Source of the DNA: Gammaproteobacteria bacterium
GTDB taxonomy: Bacteria > Pseudomonadota > Gammaproteobacteria > Thiohalomonadales > Thiohalomonadaceae
Assembly (NCBI GenBank): GCA_026196575.1
Contig: JAPHSX010000028.1
Span: forward strand, 1-37,325
Length of the DNA: 37,325 nucleotides
Reading direction: 5' to 3'
A program made the position numbers and the translations under genes. Positions 22,704 through 33,423 of the stretch are shown here, one piece after another (within the stretch, counting starts at the first letter, position 1; each line of letters opens with the position of its first letter). The notes under the pieces are model-generated. The model did no database searches and was not told the origin of the DNA. It worked only from the letters and a program-made list of their open reading frames with translations.

Positions 22704-23324
22704 TCACCCTTCATCCGTGGCCAGCAGTCGTTGCAATTGCTCCGAATCGGCCCGCTGCATCGGCCGTCCATTGACCTGGCTGAGTGGCGAGTGGCGCCGC
22801 TCCCTGTGTGCAAACAGCGTCAACTCCAGTGTGCTCTCTCCGGCAATGAAGCGCAGTAGCGGGCGCTGTTCCTCATTTCCCCTGGCGTAGTGAATGCGTT
22901 GTTCGCCCTGTTCGCAGGGGATCCTGTGTTCCAGTAAAAAGATCCCCACCTCTTCACTCGTGTCGGCAAAGAGGTGAAGCTGAATCGGGCAGTGCCGGTC
23001 GGCGGTGCCGTTAAGTACCGCGCCGACCAGTCGCGGTGAAAAGGGAGTCAGCAAGCGCATCGCCTGCAGTGCGGTTTGCCGTAGCTGGTGCAGTTGTTGG
23101 CGCTGCGGCTCGTGCTGAAACAGGCGCTGGTAGTCATGCAGGGCGGCCTCTATCTCCTCATTGCCGGGCAGGTTGCGGCTGGGGTGGAGCCCCAGCTGTG
23201 CCGCTGCCTTGCGTTTGGCGGCGGCGAAATCACGCAGCCCGCTTTGGGCCATCAGGCGGGCGGCGGCCTGGGCCAGCAGGCTGCGCTGTTGCGCCTCGCG
23301 GTGGCGTTCTGGTACTCGTGTCAT
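22704..23324 (-). CDS. Conserved protein, possibly nucleotidyltransferase-fold
   Basis: A 206-residue soluble protein: an alpha-helical first half rich in Gln and Arg (REAQQRSLLAQAAARLMAQ) and a second half with LVGAVLNGTADRHCPIQLHLF. That last segment has the Gly spacing of the minimal nucleotidyltransferase fold (G-x-x-x-G-x-A ... I-x-L-x-x-F), but the usual catalytic Asp pair is absent, so any activity of that kind is doubtful. It is found next to ponA in other gammaproteobacteria, so a conserved link is possible. The gene lies five bases downstream of ponA on the same strand. Function unknown. Confidence 0.7.
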   Translation of the reverse strand: MTRVPERHREAQQRSLLAQAAARLMAQSGLRDFAAAKRKAAAQLGLHPSRNLPGNEEIEAALHDYQRLFQHEPQRQQLHQLRQTALQAMRLLTPFSPRLVGAVLNGTADRHCPIQLHLFADTSEEVGIFLLEHRIPCEQGEQRIHYARGNEEQRPLLRFIAGESTLELTLFAHRERRHSPLSQVNGRPMQRADSEQLQRLLATDEG

Positions 23325-23329
23325 CCGGG

Positions 23330-25813
23330 CTAAAATAGCTCGCCGGTGAGCGTGCCGTTTTTCACTCCACCCTCCTTTTCGTCGGGCGCCGCGCCGGCGG
23401 TGGCTGGTACATTTTCGACCCGGAACAGCTCAAAGATGGCATTGGGGTTGTCGGCGGCGGTGAACTGTCCGGTTTCGACATCGATGCGCGCCGAGACGAT
23501 CCCTGCGGGTTGCTGCGGGATCTGTTCGCTGCTCCCCTTCAGTGCCTCGCGCATGTAGTCAATCCACATCGGCAGGGCGGCGCGTGCACCGGTTTCGCGG
23601 TGGCCCATGGAGCGCGGGGTATCGAAGCCGACCCAGGCGGTGGTGACCACATCCCGGTTGAAGCCGGTGAACCAGGCGTCCTGCTGGTCGTTGGTGGTGC
23701 CGGTCTTGCCGGCCAGATCGTTACGCCCCAGTTGCAGGGCGGCGCGGCCAGTGCCACGTCGAATGACATCCTGCATCATGGTGGTGATGAGGTAGATATT
23801 GCGCGGCTCGGCAACGCGGGGCGCTGCCCGGAGGCGCTGCGGCACCTCTGTGTGGCCTGGTATCTCCTCAACGAGGTGGTCGGCGTCGGTGGCGCCGGTA
23901 TTCTCGACCGGCGCCTCATCCTGTGCGGCCACCTCGGGTAGCGGACGCAACGGGCAGGCCTCGGGTTCACAGGCAAAGGGTGGGTCGACCTGAAAGAGGG
24001 TATTCCCCTGACTGTCTTCAATGCGCTCGATAAAGTGCGGCTCAATCAGGTAACCGCCGTTGGCAAACACGGCGTAGCCACGCGACAGATCGTAGGGGGT
24101 AATGGCGGCACTGCCCAGCGCCAGCGAGAGGTCGCGTGAGAGCTGTGAGGGGTCGAAACCGAAGCCGCTGATGTGTTTGATGGCAGTGCGGATGCCGGTG
24201 CTCTGCAGCAGTCGAATGGAGACCAGGTTGCGTGAATTGACCAGTGCCTCACGCAGGCGGGTCGGGCCGTAGAACTTGCCGCTGTAGTTCTCCGGACGCC
24301 ACTCGCCCTCCAGTTTGCTGTCTTCAAATACTACCGGGGCGTCGTTGATCAGACTGGCGGCGGTGAAACCTTTATCCAGTGCCGCGGAGTAGATAAAGGG
24401 TTTGAAGCTGGAGCCAGGCTGACGCACCGCCTGGGTGACGCGGTTGAAATGGCTCTGAAAAAAGTCAAATCCCCCCACCAGCGCCAGCACCGCGCCATTT
24501 TGCGGATTTATCGATACCAGGGCGCCACCGATCTGGGGTTGTTGCGCCAGCAGCCAGTTGCCCTCGGCATGTTTATCGAGGCGCACGATGTCACCCACCT
24601 GCAGAATCTCGGCGGCGCTCTCGGGCTCGGGTCCCATGGTGTTGTCATCGATATAGTGGCGCGCCCACTGCATCCCCTCCCACTGGAGCAACTGCAGGGT
24701 GCCATCCGGCAGGTAGAGCACAGCGGATTGTTCGGCCAGCCCGACAACCAGTGCCGGTTGCAGGCCGCCTACCGTGCCCAGCTCCTTGAGCGCTGCCGCC
24801 CACTCCTCGGCGCCCGCCTGTTCGCTTAGCTGTATATGTCGCTCCGCGCCGCGAAAACCGTGGCGCTGCTCATAGGCCATCAGATTGTTGTGCAGCGCCT
24901 GATTTGCCGCTGCCTGCAGAGGGCCCTTGATCGTGGTGTAGACCTTCAGCCCCTGCGTGTAGACCTCCTTGCCGTAACGTCCGATCATCTCATCACGCAC
25001 CATCTCGGCCAGGTAGGGGGCCGAGATCTCGGTGGGGTTGCCGTGAAGGGCGGCGCTGACAGGCTGGCTGCTGGCCTCTGCAAACTGCTCGGCGGTGATG
25101 AAATTAAGCTCAAGCATGCGGCGTAGCACATAGTCACGGCGTAACTGTGCCCGTTGCGGGTTGGTTACCGGATTGTAGGTGGAGGGCGCCTTGGGCAGGC
25201 CGGCGATCATGGCGATCTGTGACAGTGACAGCTCGGCCAGCTCTTTGCCGTAGTAAACTTGCGCGGCGGCGGCGACACCGTAGGCGCGATGGCCCAGAAA
25301 GATCTTGTTGAGGTAGAGAGAGAGGATCTCCTCCTTGCTCATCTCGTTCTCGATCTTCAGTGAGAGCAGGATCTCGTTAAACTTGCGGGTAAAGGTGCGC
25401 TCACGACTGAGAAAGAAGTTGCGCGCTACCTGCATGGTGATGGTGCTGCCGCCCTGTCCCCGCTCTCCGGTGGTGAGCAGGTGGGCCGCCGCACGCAACA
25501 GCCCCTGGTAGTCGACGCCGGGGTGCTCGAAAAAGCGGCTGTCTTCGGCCGCCAGCACCGCCTGGGTCATGGCTGTCGGGAATTGGACGTACTCCAGCGG
25601 TATCCGCTTGATTTCACCATATTCGGCAATGAGCAGGCCATCGGCGGAGTAGACGCGAAGCGGCACCTGCAACTGCACATCCTTCAGGCTGTCGATGGCC
25701 GGCAGTTTGGGGTTGAGATAGAGGTAGATACCCAGCACGCCAAACCCGCCCAGGGTCACCAGGAGCAGGGAGGTCACAATGGCGTAACGGATTAACAGCG
25801 TTGATTTTTTCAT
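23330..25813 (-). CDS. mrcA: Penicillin-binding protein 1A (bifunctional peptidoglycan synthase)
   Basis: The 827-residue class A PBP has a short cytoplasmic start and membrane helix (about 8-32). The GT51 glycosyltransferase domain has its catalytic Glu in AAEDSRFFEH (E90) and the GQGGSTITMQ motif. An OB-like insert covers about 330-430. The transpeptidase domain has SSFK (468-471), SRN (527-529) and KTG (703-705). It polymerises glycan strands and cross-links stems in the periplasm. It is divergent from pilM with a 172-bp gap, the same arrangement as ponA/pilM in Pseudomonas, where PilM-Q assembly needs a gap in the peptidoglycan. The last 20 residues are variable. Confidence 0.96.
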   Translation of the reverse strand: MKKSTLLIRYAIVTSLLLVTLGGFGVLGIYLYLNPKLPAIDSLKDVQLQVPLRVYSADGLLIAEYGEIKRIPLEYVQFPTAMTQAVLAAEDSRFFEHPGVDYQGLLRAAAHLLTTGERGQGGSTITMQVARNFFLSRERTFTRKFNEILLSLKIENEMSKEEILSLYLNKIFLGHRAYGVAAAAQVYYGKELAELSLSQIAMIAGLPKAPSTYNPVTNPQRAQLRRDYVLRRMLELNFITAEQFAEASSQPVSAALHGNPTEISAPYLAEMVRDEMIGRYGKEVYTQGLKVYTTIKGPLQAAANQALHNNLMAYEQRHGFRGAERHIQLSEQAGAEEWAAALKELGTVGGLQPALVVGLAEQSAVLYLPDGTLQLLQWEGMQWARHYIDDNTMGPEPESAAEILQVGDIVRLDKHAEGNWLLAQQPQIGGALVSINPQNGAVLALVGGFDFFQSHFNRVTQAVRQPGSSFKPFIYSAALDKGFTAASLINDAPVVFEDSKLEGEWRPENYSGKFYGPTRLREALVNSRNLVSIRLLQSTGIRTAIKHISGFGFDPSQLSRDLSLALGSAAITPYDLSRGYAVFANGGYLIEPHFIERIEDSQGNTLFQVDPPFACEPEACPLRPLPEVAAQDEAPVENTGATDADHLVEEIPGHTEVPQRLRAAPRVAEPRNIYLITTMMQDVIRRGTGRAALQLGRNDLAGKTGTTNDQQDAWFTGFNRDVVTTAWVGFDTPRSMGHRETGARAALPMWIDYMREALKGSSEQIPQQPAGIVSARIDVETGQFTAADNPNAIFELFRVENVPATAGAAPDEKEGGVKNGTLTGELF

Positions 25814-25882
25814 TGGGGAAGTGTGAACGTAGTCATGCTTGGTTAGATGTAGTACGAGTATAAAGGTTTTGTCTGGTGTGGA

Positions 25883-25905
25883 CTATTTGGCAGCGAGCCA
25901 AATAG
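25883..25905. promoter_or_regulatory. 23-bp palindrome between ponA and pilM, possible operator
   Basis: CTATTTGGC-AGCGA-GCCAAATAG is a perfect 9-bp inverted repeat with a 5-base centre. It sits in the intergenic region about 4 bases before the first pilM -35 box, a position suited to a dimeric regulator of pil, ponA or both. No T-tract follows, so a terminator is unlikely. Confidence 0.55.
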
Positions 25906-25908
25906 AGG

Positions 25909-27058
<1,150 letters not shown>

Positions 27059-27059
<1 letters not shown>

Positions 27060-27634
27060 TGGCACATATTAATCTACTTCCCTGGCGCGAGGCGCTACGC
27101 AAGCAGAAGAAACAGGATTTTTTTGCGGTTGTCGCCATTTTCTCCGGCATCATGATCGCTGTGGTTATCGCCGCTCATCTCTACATGGCGAGCCTCATTG
27201 ATAACCAGATTGCGCGCAACGAGACGCTGAAGCGTGAAATAACGCAGATCGACAAAAAAATTAAAGAGATAAAAGATCTCGAAAATCAGAAAGAGCAGCT
27301 GATAGCCAGAATGCGGGTTATCGAGGAGCTGCAGAGTAACCGTCCTGCGATTGTGCGTTTGTTCGACGAGCTGGCAAAAATCATCCCCGAAGGTCTCTAT
27401 ATCGACTCCCTGGTACAGAAAAATGGTTCAATCACCATTACCGGCCAGGCGCAATCGAATGCGCGGGTATCCGCCTTTATGCGTGCGCTGGAAGAGTCGG
27501 CATGGTTTAAACAACCCTCTTTGGAGGTCATCAGCTCGAAAAGCGCCGGGGCAAGAAAGGCGCGTGAATTCACCCTGCGTGTGAGTCAGGACGCGCCCGT
27601 TAGTCAGGATGCCGTGGATGGGGGTGGAAAGTGA
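27059..27634 (+). CDS. pilN: Type IV pilus inner-membrane protein PilN
   Basis: A 191-residue bitopic protein. The start INLLPWREALRKQKKQ is the conserved PilM-binding tail, followed by one membrane helix (about 21-45) and a periplasmic coiled coil plus ferredoxin-like domain. It pairs with PilO to link PilM to PilP and the secretin. The stop overlaps the pilO start by the GTGA junction. Confidence 0.96.
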
Positions 27635-28284
27635 AAGTAGACTTCAGATCTATCGGTGAGCAGTTTAGTAATCTCGATCCGGATAATATCGGTAATTGGC
27701 CGATATTGGTGCGCTCAATGATCGTGCTGCTGGTCTGCGCGGCCGTGCTGGGTGGGGGATACTATTTTGATACCCAACACCAGCAAGTGGAGCTGGAGCG
27801 GGTGGTCGCGGAAGAGGAGGGCCTCTGGTCGACAATCGAAAAGAAGCAGCTGAAGGCGGCGAATCTGGCCGACTACAAGGCGCAGATGATTGAGATGGAG
27901 GAGTCATTCGGCACCATGTTGCGGCAACTGCCGAGCAAGAACGAGGTGGCCGATCTGCTGGTGGATGTTACCCAAACCGGGCTGGCCAGCGGGTTGGAGT
28001 TTGAGCTGTTCAAACCGAATAACGAACAACCCAAAGAGTTTTATGCGGTACTGCCGATAACGGTGAATGTGAACGGCCATTATCATAATCTGGGTCAATT
28101 TGTCAGTGGCGTTGCCGCCTTGCCGCGAATCGTGACGATCCACGATATTCAGTTAAAGGTAACCGATCCCGAAACGAGACGACTGACGATGACGGCCACG
28201 GCAAAGACCTATCGCTATCTGGACGACGATGAAATAGCTGCCGGTAAACCCAAGGCCAAAGCCGGAAAAAAAGGGAAGAAATAA
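27631..28284 (+). CDS. pilO: Type IV pilus inner-membrane protein PilO
   Basis: A 217-residue protein with a short cytoplasmic start, a membrane helix at about 27-47 (RSMIVLLVCAAVLGGGYYF) and a periplasmic coiled coil with a ferredoxin-like fold. It starts with GTG overlapping the pilN stop. The C-terminus is lysine-rich (GKPKAKAGKKGKK), longer than the usual end. Confidence 0.95.
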   Translation: MKVDFRSIGEQFSNLDPDNIGNWPILVRSMIVLLVCAAVLGGGYYFDTQHQQVELERVVAEEEGLWSTIEKKQLKAANLADYKAQMIEMEESFGTMLRQLPSKNEVADLLVDVTQTGLASGLEFELFKPNNEQPKEFYAVLPITVNVNGHYHNLGQFVSGVAALPRIVTIHDIQLKVTDPETRRLTMTATAKTYRYLDDDEIAAGKPKAKAGKKGKK

Positions 28285-28350
28285 GGTGCGCAGCATGCAA
28301 AATGGGTTGACGGAATACCGATTGGTAACCCGCGGGTTCAGGTGATCAGA

Positions 28351-28917
28351 ATGGCAATGAAAACATCCAATACAATGAGGCACCACAATCGTAGCGGCGG
28401 TTCGGTTGCAATCCTGGGGCTGGCAGCGTTGCTGTTGACCCTGGGTGGCTGCAGCTCGTTGGATAACAGTGATCTGGACAAAAGACTGGCTGAGATAAAG
28501 GCCAGGCCGGCGAAAAAGATACCCCCGTTGCCGGTGTTCAAGCCGTACGAGACGTTTCTTTACAGCGCGAGTGAAGAGCAGGACCCGTTCAAATTGTTCG
28601 ACGGTCTGGCCATCGCGCCCACGACGGAAGAAATGGTTGCCGACAATCCGCTGAAGGATCGAAATCTTGAGGCGCTGGAACAGTATCCGCTCGATACCCT
28701 GCGATATGTAGGACAGCTAACAACGGATGGCAGGGATTGGGCCATCATTACCTCTCCGGATCTGATAGTACACCGGGTGCAGGTTGGCAATTACCTGGGC
28801 CAGAACTATGGCCGCATCACCGCGATACAGCAGAATAAAATATTGATTACTGAGACGATAGCCGATGATTATCGCGGATGGATTGAACGAGATGCCGCAC
28901 TCAGTCTCTCGGAATGA
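28351..28917 (+). CDS. pilP: Type IV pilus lipoprotein PilP
   Basis: A 188-residue inner-membrane lipoprotein. The signal ends in LTLGGC with the lipidated Cys34, followed by a disordered proline-rich part and the beta-sandwich domain (PLDTLRYVGQL ... YLGQNYGRITAI) that contacts PilQ. A GTG at 28342 and ATGs at 28351 and 28357 are in frame; I choose 28351 because AGGT lies seven bases upstream. Part of pilMNOPQ. Confidence 0.93.
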   Translation: MAMKTSNTMRHHNRSGGSVAILGLAALLLTLGGCSSLDNSDLDKRLAEIKARPAKKIPPLPVFKPYETFLYSASEEQDPFKLFDGLAIAPTTEEMVADNPLKDRNLEALEQYPLDTLRYVGQLTTDGRDWAIITSPDLIVHRVQVGNYLGQNYGRITAIQQNKILITETIADDYRGWIERDAALSLSE

Positions 28918-28935
28918 GCACCGAAGGAGTTATAG

Positions 28936-31071
28936 ATGATGCGTAAAATAAACAACAGATACGATGGGAAAATCATGAACTTACTTCATATTGCGGTGCT
29001 ACTGATTGCGTTGCCGGTACTGCAGCTGAGTGCTACCGACACGCAAGCGGCTGAGGGTAATGTGTTGAATGCGGTCGATTATGTCACCCTGCCGGGGGGC
29101 AAGGTGCAGCTGCGTCTGGGTTTTGACAAACCGGTGAGTGAAGACCCCTCCAGCTTCTCCATTGAGCAGCCACCACGCCTCTCTGTGGACTTTGCCGCGA
29201 CCTCGATGGCACTGGCAAAGAAAATGCTGCAATTTGATGCGGGTGTGCTGAATAGCGTACGGGTGGTGCAGGCGAATGACCGCACCCGCGTCGTGGTGAA
29301 CATGAAGGCCATGGTGCCATACGAGATCAGAACAGAAGCCAATTTGGTGTTCATCAATTTTGCGAGCCAGGAGCAGCAAGTACAGCAGGCGGCACTGGCC
29401 ATTGCCACCGGCAAGGCATCAAACAGCATTCCTGAGATAGATTTCAGGCGCGGTGCGGTGGGCGAGGGGAAGATCACCTTTGCACTCTCCGATGCGAACA
29501 CGATCATAAATATGGAGGAGAAGGGCAACAAAATTATAATCGACTTTGTGAATGCGCAACTGCCGGAAAAACTGGTGCGGCGCCTGGATGTAACGGACTT
29601 TGCCACCCCTATCAGTACCATCGACGCCTTTAACGTGGGACAGGGCGCCCGCATTGTCGTTGATTCAACGGGCAATTTTGAACACATGGCGTATCAGGCG
29701 GGCAAGGAGTTTATTATTGCTATCAAGCCGCTGAGCGCGGAGGAGGTAACGGAGAAACAGAAGGACAAATTCGGCTACTCCGGGCAGAAGCTCTCACTCA
29801 ACTTCCAGAATATCGAGGTGCGGGCAGTACTGCAGCTGATTGCCGATTTCACCGATAAAAACGTGGTGGCCAGCGACACGGTGCAGGGCAATATCACGCT
29901 GCGTCTGAAGAATGTCCCCTGGGATCAGGCACTCGACATTATCCTGCGCACCCGTGGCCTGGGCATGAGGGAGAGCGGCAACGTTATTCTTATCGCCCCC
30001 AATGCCGAGATCGCCGCGCGAGAGAAAGAGGAGCTGGAGGCGCAGAAGCAGATGATCGATCTGGCGCCGGTGCAGACCCGCTATCATCAAATCAACTACG
30101 CCAAGGCCGCCGATATCGCAGGCCTGTTGAAGGGCGAGAAGAACAGCATCCTCACGGAGAGGGGCAGTGTGACAATTGACGAGCGCACCAATACCCTGAT
30201 GGTGCTGGAGACCTCAACCAAGCATGAAGAGGTCGCTGCACTCATTCAAAAGCTGGATATTCCGGTCAGGCAGGTGATGATCGAGTCACGCATCGTGATC
30301 GCCAATGATGATTTTGGCCGGGATCTGGGGATCCGAACCGGCGTCACCGGCGTTACCGATAATGGCACGAACGGCATTATCGCCGCCACCGGCAGTACGG
30401 CGGGTACCGACACCATGGTTAGCAGCGCGATTGCCAATAACCTGGCTGGCACCGGGCCCTACCCTGTCGAGATGCCAGCGTTGGAAAACCGCTACAACGT
30501 CAACCTGCCGGTAAGTGGTGCCGGCAGCCTGGCGCTGGCAATCCTGGGCAGTGACTATCTGGTCGACCTGGAACTCTCGGCACTGCAGACGGAAGGGCGT
30601 GGCGAGGTGCTGTCAAACCCCAGGGTGATCACATCCAATCAGAAAGTGGCCCGTATTGAACAGGGTGTCGAGATCCCCTACCAGGAGGCGGCATCAAGTG
30701 GCGCCACCAGCGTCTCGTTCAAAAAGGCGGTGCTGAGTCTGGAGGTGACACCACAGATCACTCCGGATGATCGGGTGGTGATGGACCTCTCGGTAAACAA
30801 GGACAGCGTCGGCGGCATTTACTCGGGCGTACCGTCCATTAACACCCGCTCCATCACCACCCAGGTGCTGGTGAATAACGGTGATACCGTAGTGCTGGGC
30901 GGTGTCTATGAGCAGAGCACCTCGGAGGGCAACACCAAGGTGCCCCTGCTGGGCGATATTCCGATCCTCGGCGCCCTGTTCCGCTCGACCTCCCGCAAGG
31001 AGAGCAAGGCAGAACTGCTGATTTTCGTTACGCCAAAAATTCTGAACGACAAATTGAATACTGGGCTGTAG
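28936..31071 (+). CDS. pilQ: Type IV pilus secretin PilQ
   Basis: The 711-residue outer-membrane secretin has a signal peptide (residues 14-40 region), two AMIN domains (about 48-290) that bind peptidoglycan, secretin N domains (about 300-450) and the pore-forming secretin domain (LSALQTEGRGEVLSNPRVITSNQ to ELLIFVTPKI). It forms the gate through which the pilus leaves. AAGGAG is six bases before the ATG at 28936; an internal ATG at 28975 is possible. The last gene of the pil operon proper. Confidence 0.96.
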   Translation: MMRKINNRYDGKIMNLLHIAVLLIALPVLQLSATDTQAAEGNVLNAVDYVTLPGGKVQLRLGFDKPVSEDPSSFSIEQPPRLSVDFAATSMALAKKMLQFDAGVLNSVRVVQANDRTRVVVNMKAMVPYEIRTEANLVFINFASQEQQVQQAALAIATGKASNSIPEIDFRRGAVGEGKITFALSDANTIINMEEKGNKIIIDFVNAQLPEKLVRRLDVTDFATPISTIDAFNVGQGARIVVDSTGNFEHMAYQAGKEFIIAIKPLSAEEVTEKQKDKFGYSGQKLSLNFQNIEVRAVLQLIADFTDKNVVASDTVQGNITLRLKNVPWDQALDIILRTRGLGMRESGNVILIAPNAEIAAREKEELEAQKQMIDLAPVQTRYHQINYAKAADIAGLLKGEKNSILTERGSVTIDERTNTLMVLETSTKHEEVAALIQKLDIPVRQVMIESRIVIANDDFGRDLGIRTGVTGVTDNGTNGIIAATGSTAGTDTMVSSAIANNLAGTGPYPVEMPALENRYNVNLPVSGAGSLALAILGSDYLVDLELSALQTEGRGEVLSNPRVITSNQKVARIEQGVEIPYQEAASSGATSVSFKKAVLSLEVTPQITPDDRVVMDLSVNKDSVGGIYSGVPSINTRSITTQVLVNNGDTVVLGGVYEQSTSEGNTKVPLLGDIPILGALFRSTSRKESKAELLIFVTPKILNDKLNTGL

Positions 31072-31099
31072 ACGTCTGCGCTATAAGGAACCGACTGTA

Positions 31100-32803
31100 A
31101 TGAACGTTTTACCTGTAATAAAACATCTCTGTAAGCGTGTCGCGCTAGTGGCACTGTTGCCACTGTTCCTGGCCGGATGTGAGAGTAGTTCGACTTTTTA
31201 TGGCGAACAGGATGCCACCTCCACCCCTGGTCTTGTCGACAGCAGCACGATCATGCTGGGTAGCGGAATTGGTTCGTCCTTTGTTCCGGGTGTTTTACAA
31301 ATTGGGCTGACGTCGCTTAGCGCAGGTGGCACAACGGAGGTGCTTGCAACCCTGGCTGACAGTTCCGGAGCGCTGTATACCACTCCGACTGAGGTCTCTT
31401 TTCATTCGTTATGTACCGGCTCAAACAAGGCAGAAATTACAACGCCGGTAACCTCCGTCGACGGCATTATTGTTACATCCTATACAGCGACCGGATGCAG
31501 TGGTGCGGATACGATCTATGCCACGGCATCAATCGATGGGCGAGAGGTGTCGGCGACAGGCAGTCTGACTATTCAACCGGCGGTGGCCGGGCAGGTTGTG
31601 TTTGTGAGTGCCGAACCGGCGGAAATCGGTATAGAGGGTACGGGTGCGGTTGAACTTTCGACCCTGACCTTCAAGGTACTGGATAGTAGTGGTGCGGCAA
31701 TCGCCAATGAGGATGTTACCTTCTCGCTGAATACCACCGTGGGAGGGATAACATTATCAACCACAACGGCAACCAGCAATTCAGCGGGTGAGGTGCTTGT
31801 AGTGGTGGCATCGGGTACCGTCAGTACCGTGGTACGGGTAACGGCCACCTTGGTGAGCAATACCTTGATATCAACGCAGTCGGAGAGTCTGGTTATTTAT
31901 GGTGGCCTGTCCGATCAGGGCAAGCTTTCCCTCTCTGCCGATGTCTACAATCCGGAGGGATGGAACTTTGATGGCGAGGTGGTAAACCTCACGGTCTATG
32001 CCTCCGATCATTTTAGCAATCCGGTAAGGGATGGCACCGCAGTATATTTTACCGCTGAGGGTGGGCAGATGGCTGGAACCTGCACGATAAGCAATGGCTC
32101 CTGCTCTGCTGAATGGAAGAGTGCCAATCGACGCCCACAGGACGGACGGGTCACCGTTACCGCCACCATGCAGGGTGAGGAGAACTTTTCGGATGACAAC
32201 GGTAACGGTGTGCTTGATGATGGTGAAATTTATGGTGATTTGCCGGAGGCGTGGTACGACTATAACGAAAACGGCGTTTACGACGCGGCGACTAACCTGG
32301 TGGATGCCTACGGTGCGACGTACCGTGAGGAGTTTAGGGACTTTGATAGCGATGGTTTGTATGACGCCGCGGATGGGAAGTATAACGGGGTTTTGTGTAA
32401 TCCGGCGAACATCGTGAATGTTTGTGGTGCCTCACGCAGTGTAGATGCGCGTGGTGATCTGGTGCTCGTGATGTCCGGCAGTCATGCCTACTTCAGTTAC
32501 GGTGCTTCGCCACTATCATTCGCCAAGGCGACCGTGGGTAAGACTAACGTCACCATCATGGATGTGAATGGGCAGACGCTGCCGAACGGAACGACCATAA
32601 GTATAGTGGCAGGTGATGATTTGGTTCTAAACTCTTCCGAATCCTATACCGTGGTGAACACCAGTGTGGCGGGTGGGATTGTTATCCCTATTTTCGTAGA
32701 GCCCGCTGACACTTCGGTTGCCGGGACGGATTTAGTTACCATCACGGTAACGACACCCAATGGAATCGAAACCATAGATTACCTGGATGTGTCGTGGTTC
32801 TAA
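31100..32803 (+). CDS. Large Ig-like lipoprotein with DxDxDG calcium-type repeats, inserted between pilQ and aroK
   Basis: A 567-residue lipoprotein. The signal peptide ends in LFLAGC with Cys27 lipidated; the following residue is Glu, not Asp, so sorting to the outer membrane is expected. Two Ig-like/Big-1-like beta domains appear at about 160-268 and 270-360. Three acidic Ca-binding-like repeats follow: DDNGNGVLDDGE (365-376), DYNENGVYDAAT (387-398) and DFDSDGLYDAAD (414-425), then a further beta domain to the end. The start is the ATG at 31100 after AAGGA, 28 bases past pilQ, so it is probably co-transcribed with it. Serine/threonine-rich composition suits a surface protein. A role at the pilus port or in adhesion is inference; no known gene symbol. 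Confidence 0.75.
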   Translation: MNVLPVIKHLCKRVALVALLPLFLAGCESSSTFYGEQDATSTPGLVDSSTIMLGSGIGSSFVPGVLQIGLTSLSAGGTTEVLATLADSSGALYTTPTEVSFHSLCTGSNKAEITTPVTSVDGIIVTSYTATGCSGADTIYATASIDGREVSATGSLTIQPAVAGQVVFVSAEPAEIGIEGTGAVELSTLTFKVLDSSGAAIANEDVTFSLNTTVGGITLSTTTATSNSAGEVLVVVASGTVSTVVRVTATLVSNTLISTQSESLVIYGGLSDQGKLSLSADVYNPEGWNFDGEVVNLTVYASDHFSNPVRDGTAVYFTAEGGQMAGTCTISNGSCSAEWKSANRRPQDGRVTVTATMQGEENFSDDNGNGVLDDGEIYGDLPEAWYDYNENGVYDAATNLVDAYGATYREEFRDFDSDGLYDAADGKYNGVLCNPANIVNVCGASRSVDARGDLVLVMSGSHAYFSYGASPLSFAKATVGKTNVTIMDVNGQTLPNGTTISIVAGDDLVLNSSESYTVVNTSVAGGIVIPIFVEPADTSVAGTDLVTITVTTPNGIETIDYLDVSWF

Positions 32804-32824
32804 GAGAAGTTAAAATTTAGCGTC

Positions 32825-33352
32825 ATGAGTGCGATTATCCTTGTCGGCCCCATGGGTTCCGGCAAGAGCACCATCGGGCGGCAGCTGGCCACGGCCTTGA
32901 AAAAGGAGTTCAGGGACAGCGATCACGAGATCGTGGCGCGTACCGGGGCGAGTATTCCGCTTATCTTCGAGATTGAGGGTGAGGAGGGGTTTCGCAAACG
33001 CGAGGCGGCGATGCTGGATGAGCTGACGCAGCTCGACGGCATCGTGCTGGCGACCGGCGGCGGGGCGGTGCTGCGCGAGGAAAATCGGCAACACCTGGCG
33101 CAGCGTGGGGTGGTGATCTACCTCTACGCCTCGGTGGAGCAGCTGTTTGAACGCACCGCGCGCGATCGCAACCGGCCGCTGTTGCAGACGGAGAATCCGC
33201 GCCAGAAGTTGCAGCAGCTGATGGAGCAGCGCGACCCGCTCTACCGGGAGGTGGCCGATATGGTGGTGCACACTGACGACCGGTCGATTCGCAGCGTGGT
33301 CAAGGAGATCCTGGTGCGTCTGCGCCAGGAGCCGAAATACGGCGGCGGATGA
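32825..33352 (+). CDS. aroK: Shikimate kinase
   Basis: A 175-residue P-loop kinase. Walker A is GPMGSGKST (8-16), then [11 protein letters not shown] with the shikimate-binding Asp, FRKREAAML and [11 protein letters not shown], and the LID Arg in [11 protein letters not shown]. It phosphorylates shikimate in aromatic amino acid synthesis. The aroK-aroB order next to pilQ is the usual one. Confidence 0.96.
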   Translation: MSAIILVGPMGSGKSTIGRQLATALKKEFRDSDHEIVARTGASIPLIFEIEGEEGFRKREAAMLDELTQLDGIVLATGGGAVLREENRQHLAQRGVVIYLYASVEQLFERTARDRNRPLLQTENPRQKLQQLMEQRDPLYREVADMVVHTDDRSIRSVVKEILVRLRQEPKYGGG

Positions 33353-33423
33353 CCCGCCCCTTCCCTTTCCGCTATAGTATGCCGCTAACCTCTCTCTTTG
33401 GCGGACAGCAGTAACCCTCACTC

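Noticed and set aside
25883-25905. Palindrome as a bidirectional terminator
   Set aside because: Both flanking genes start here and are transcribed outward, and neither side has a T-tract.
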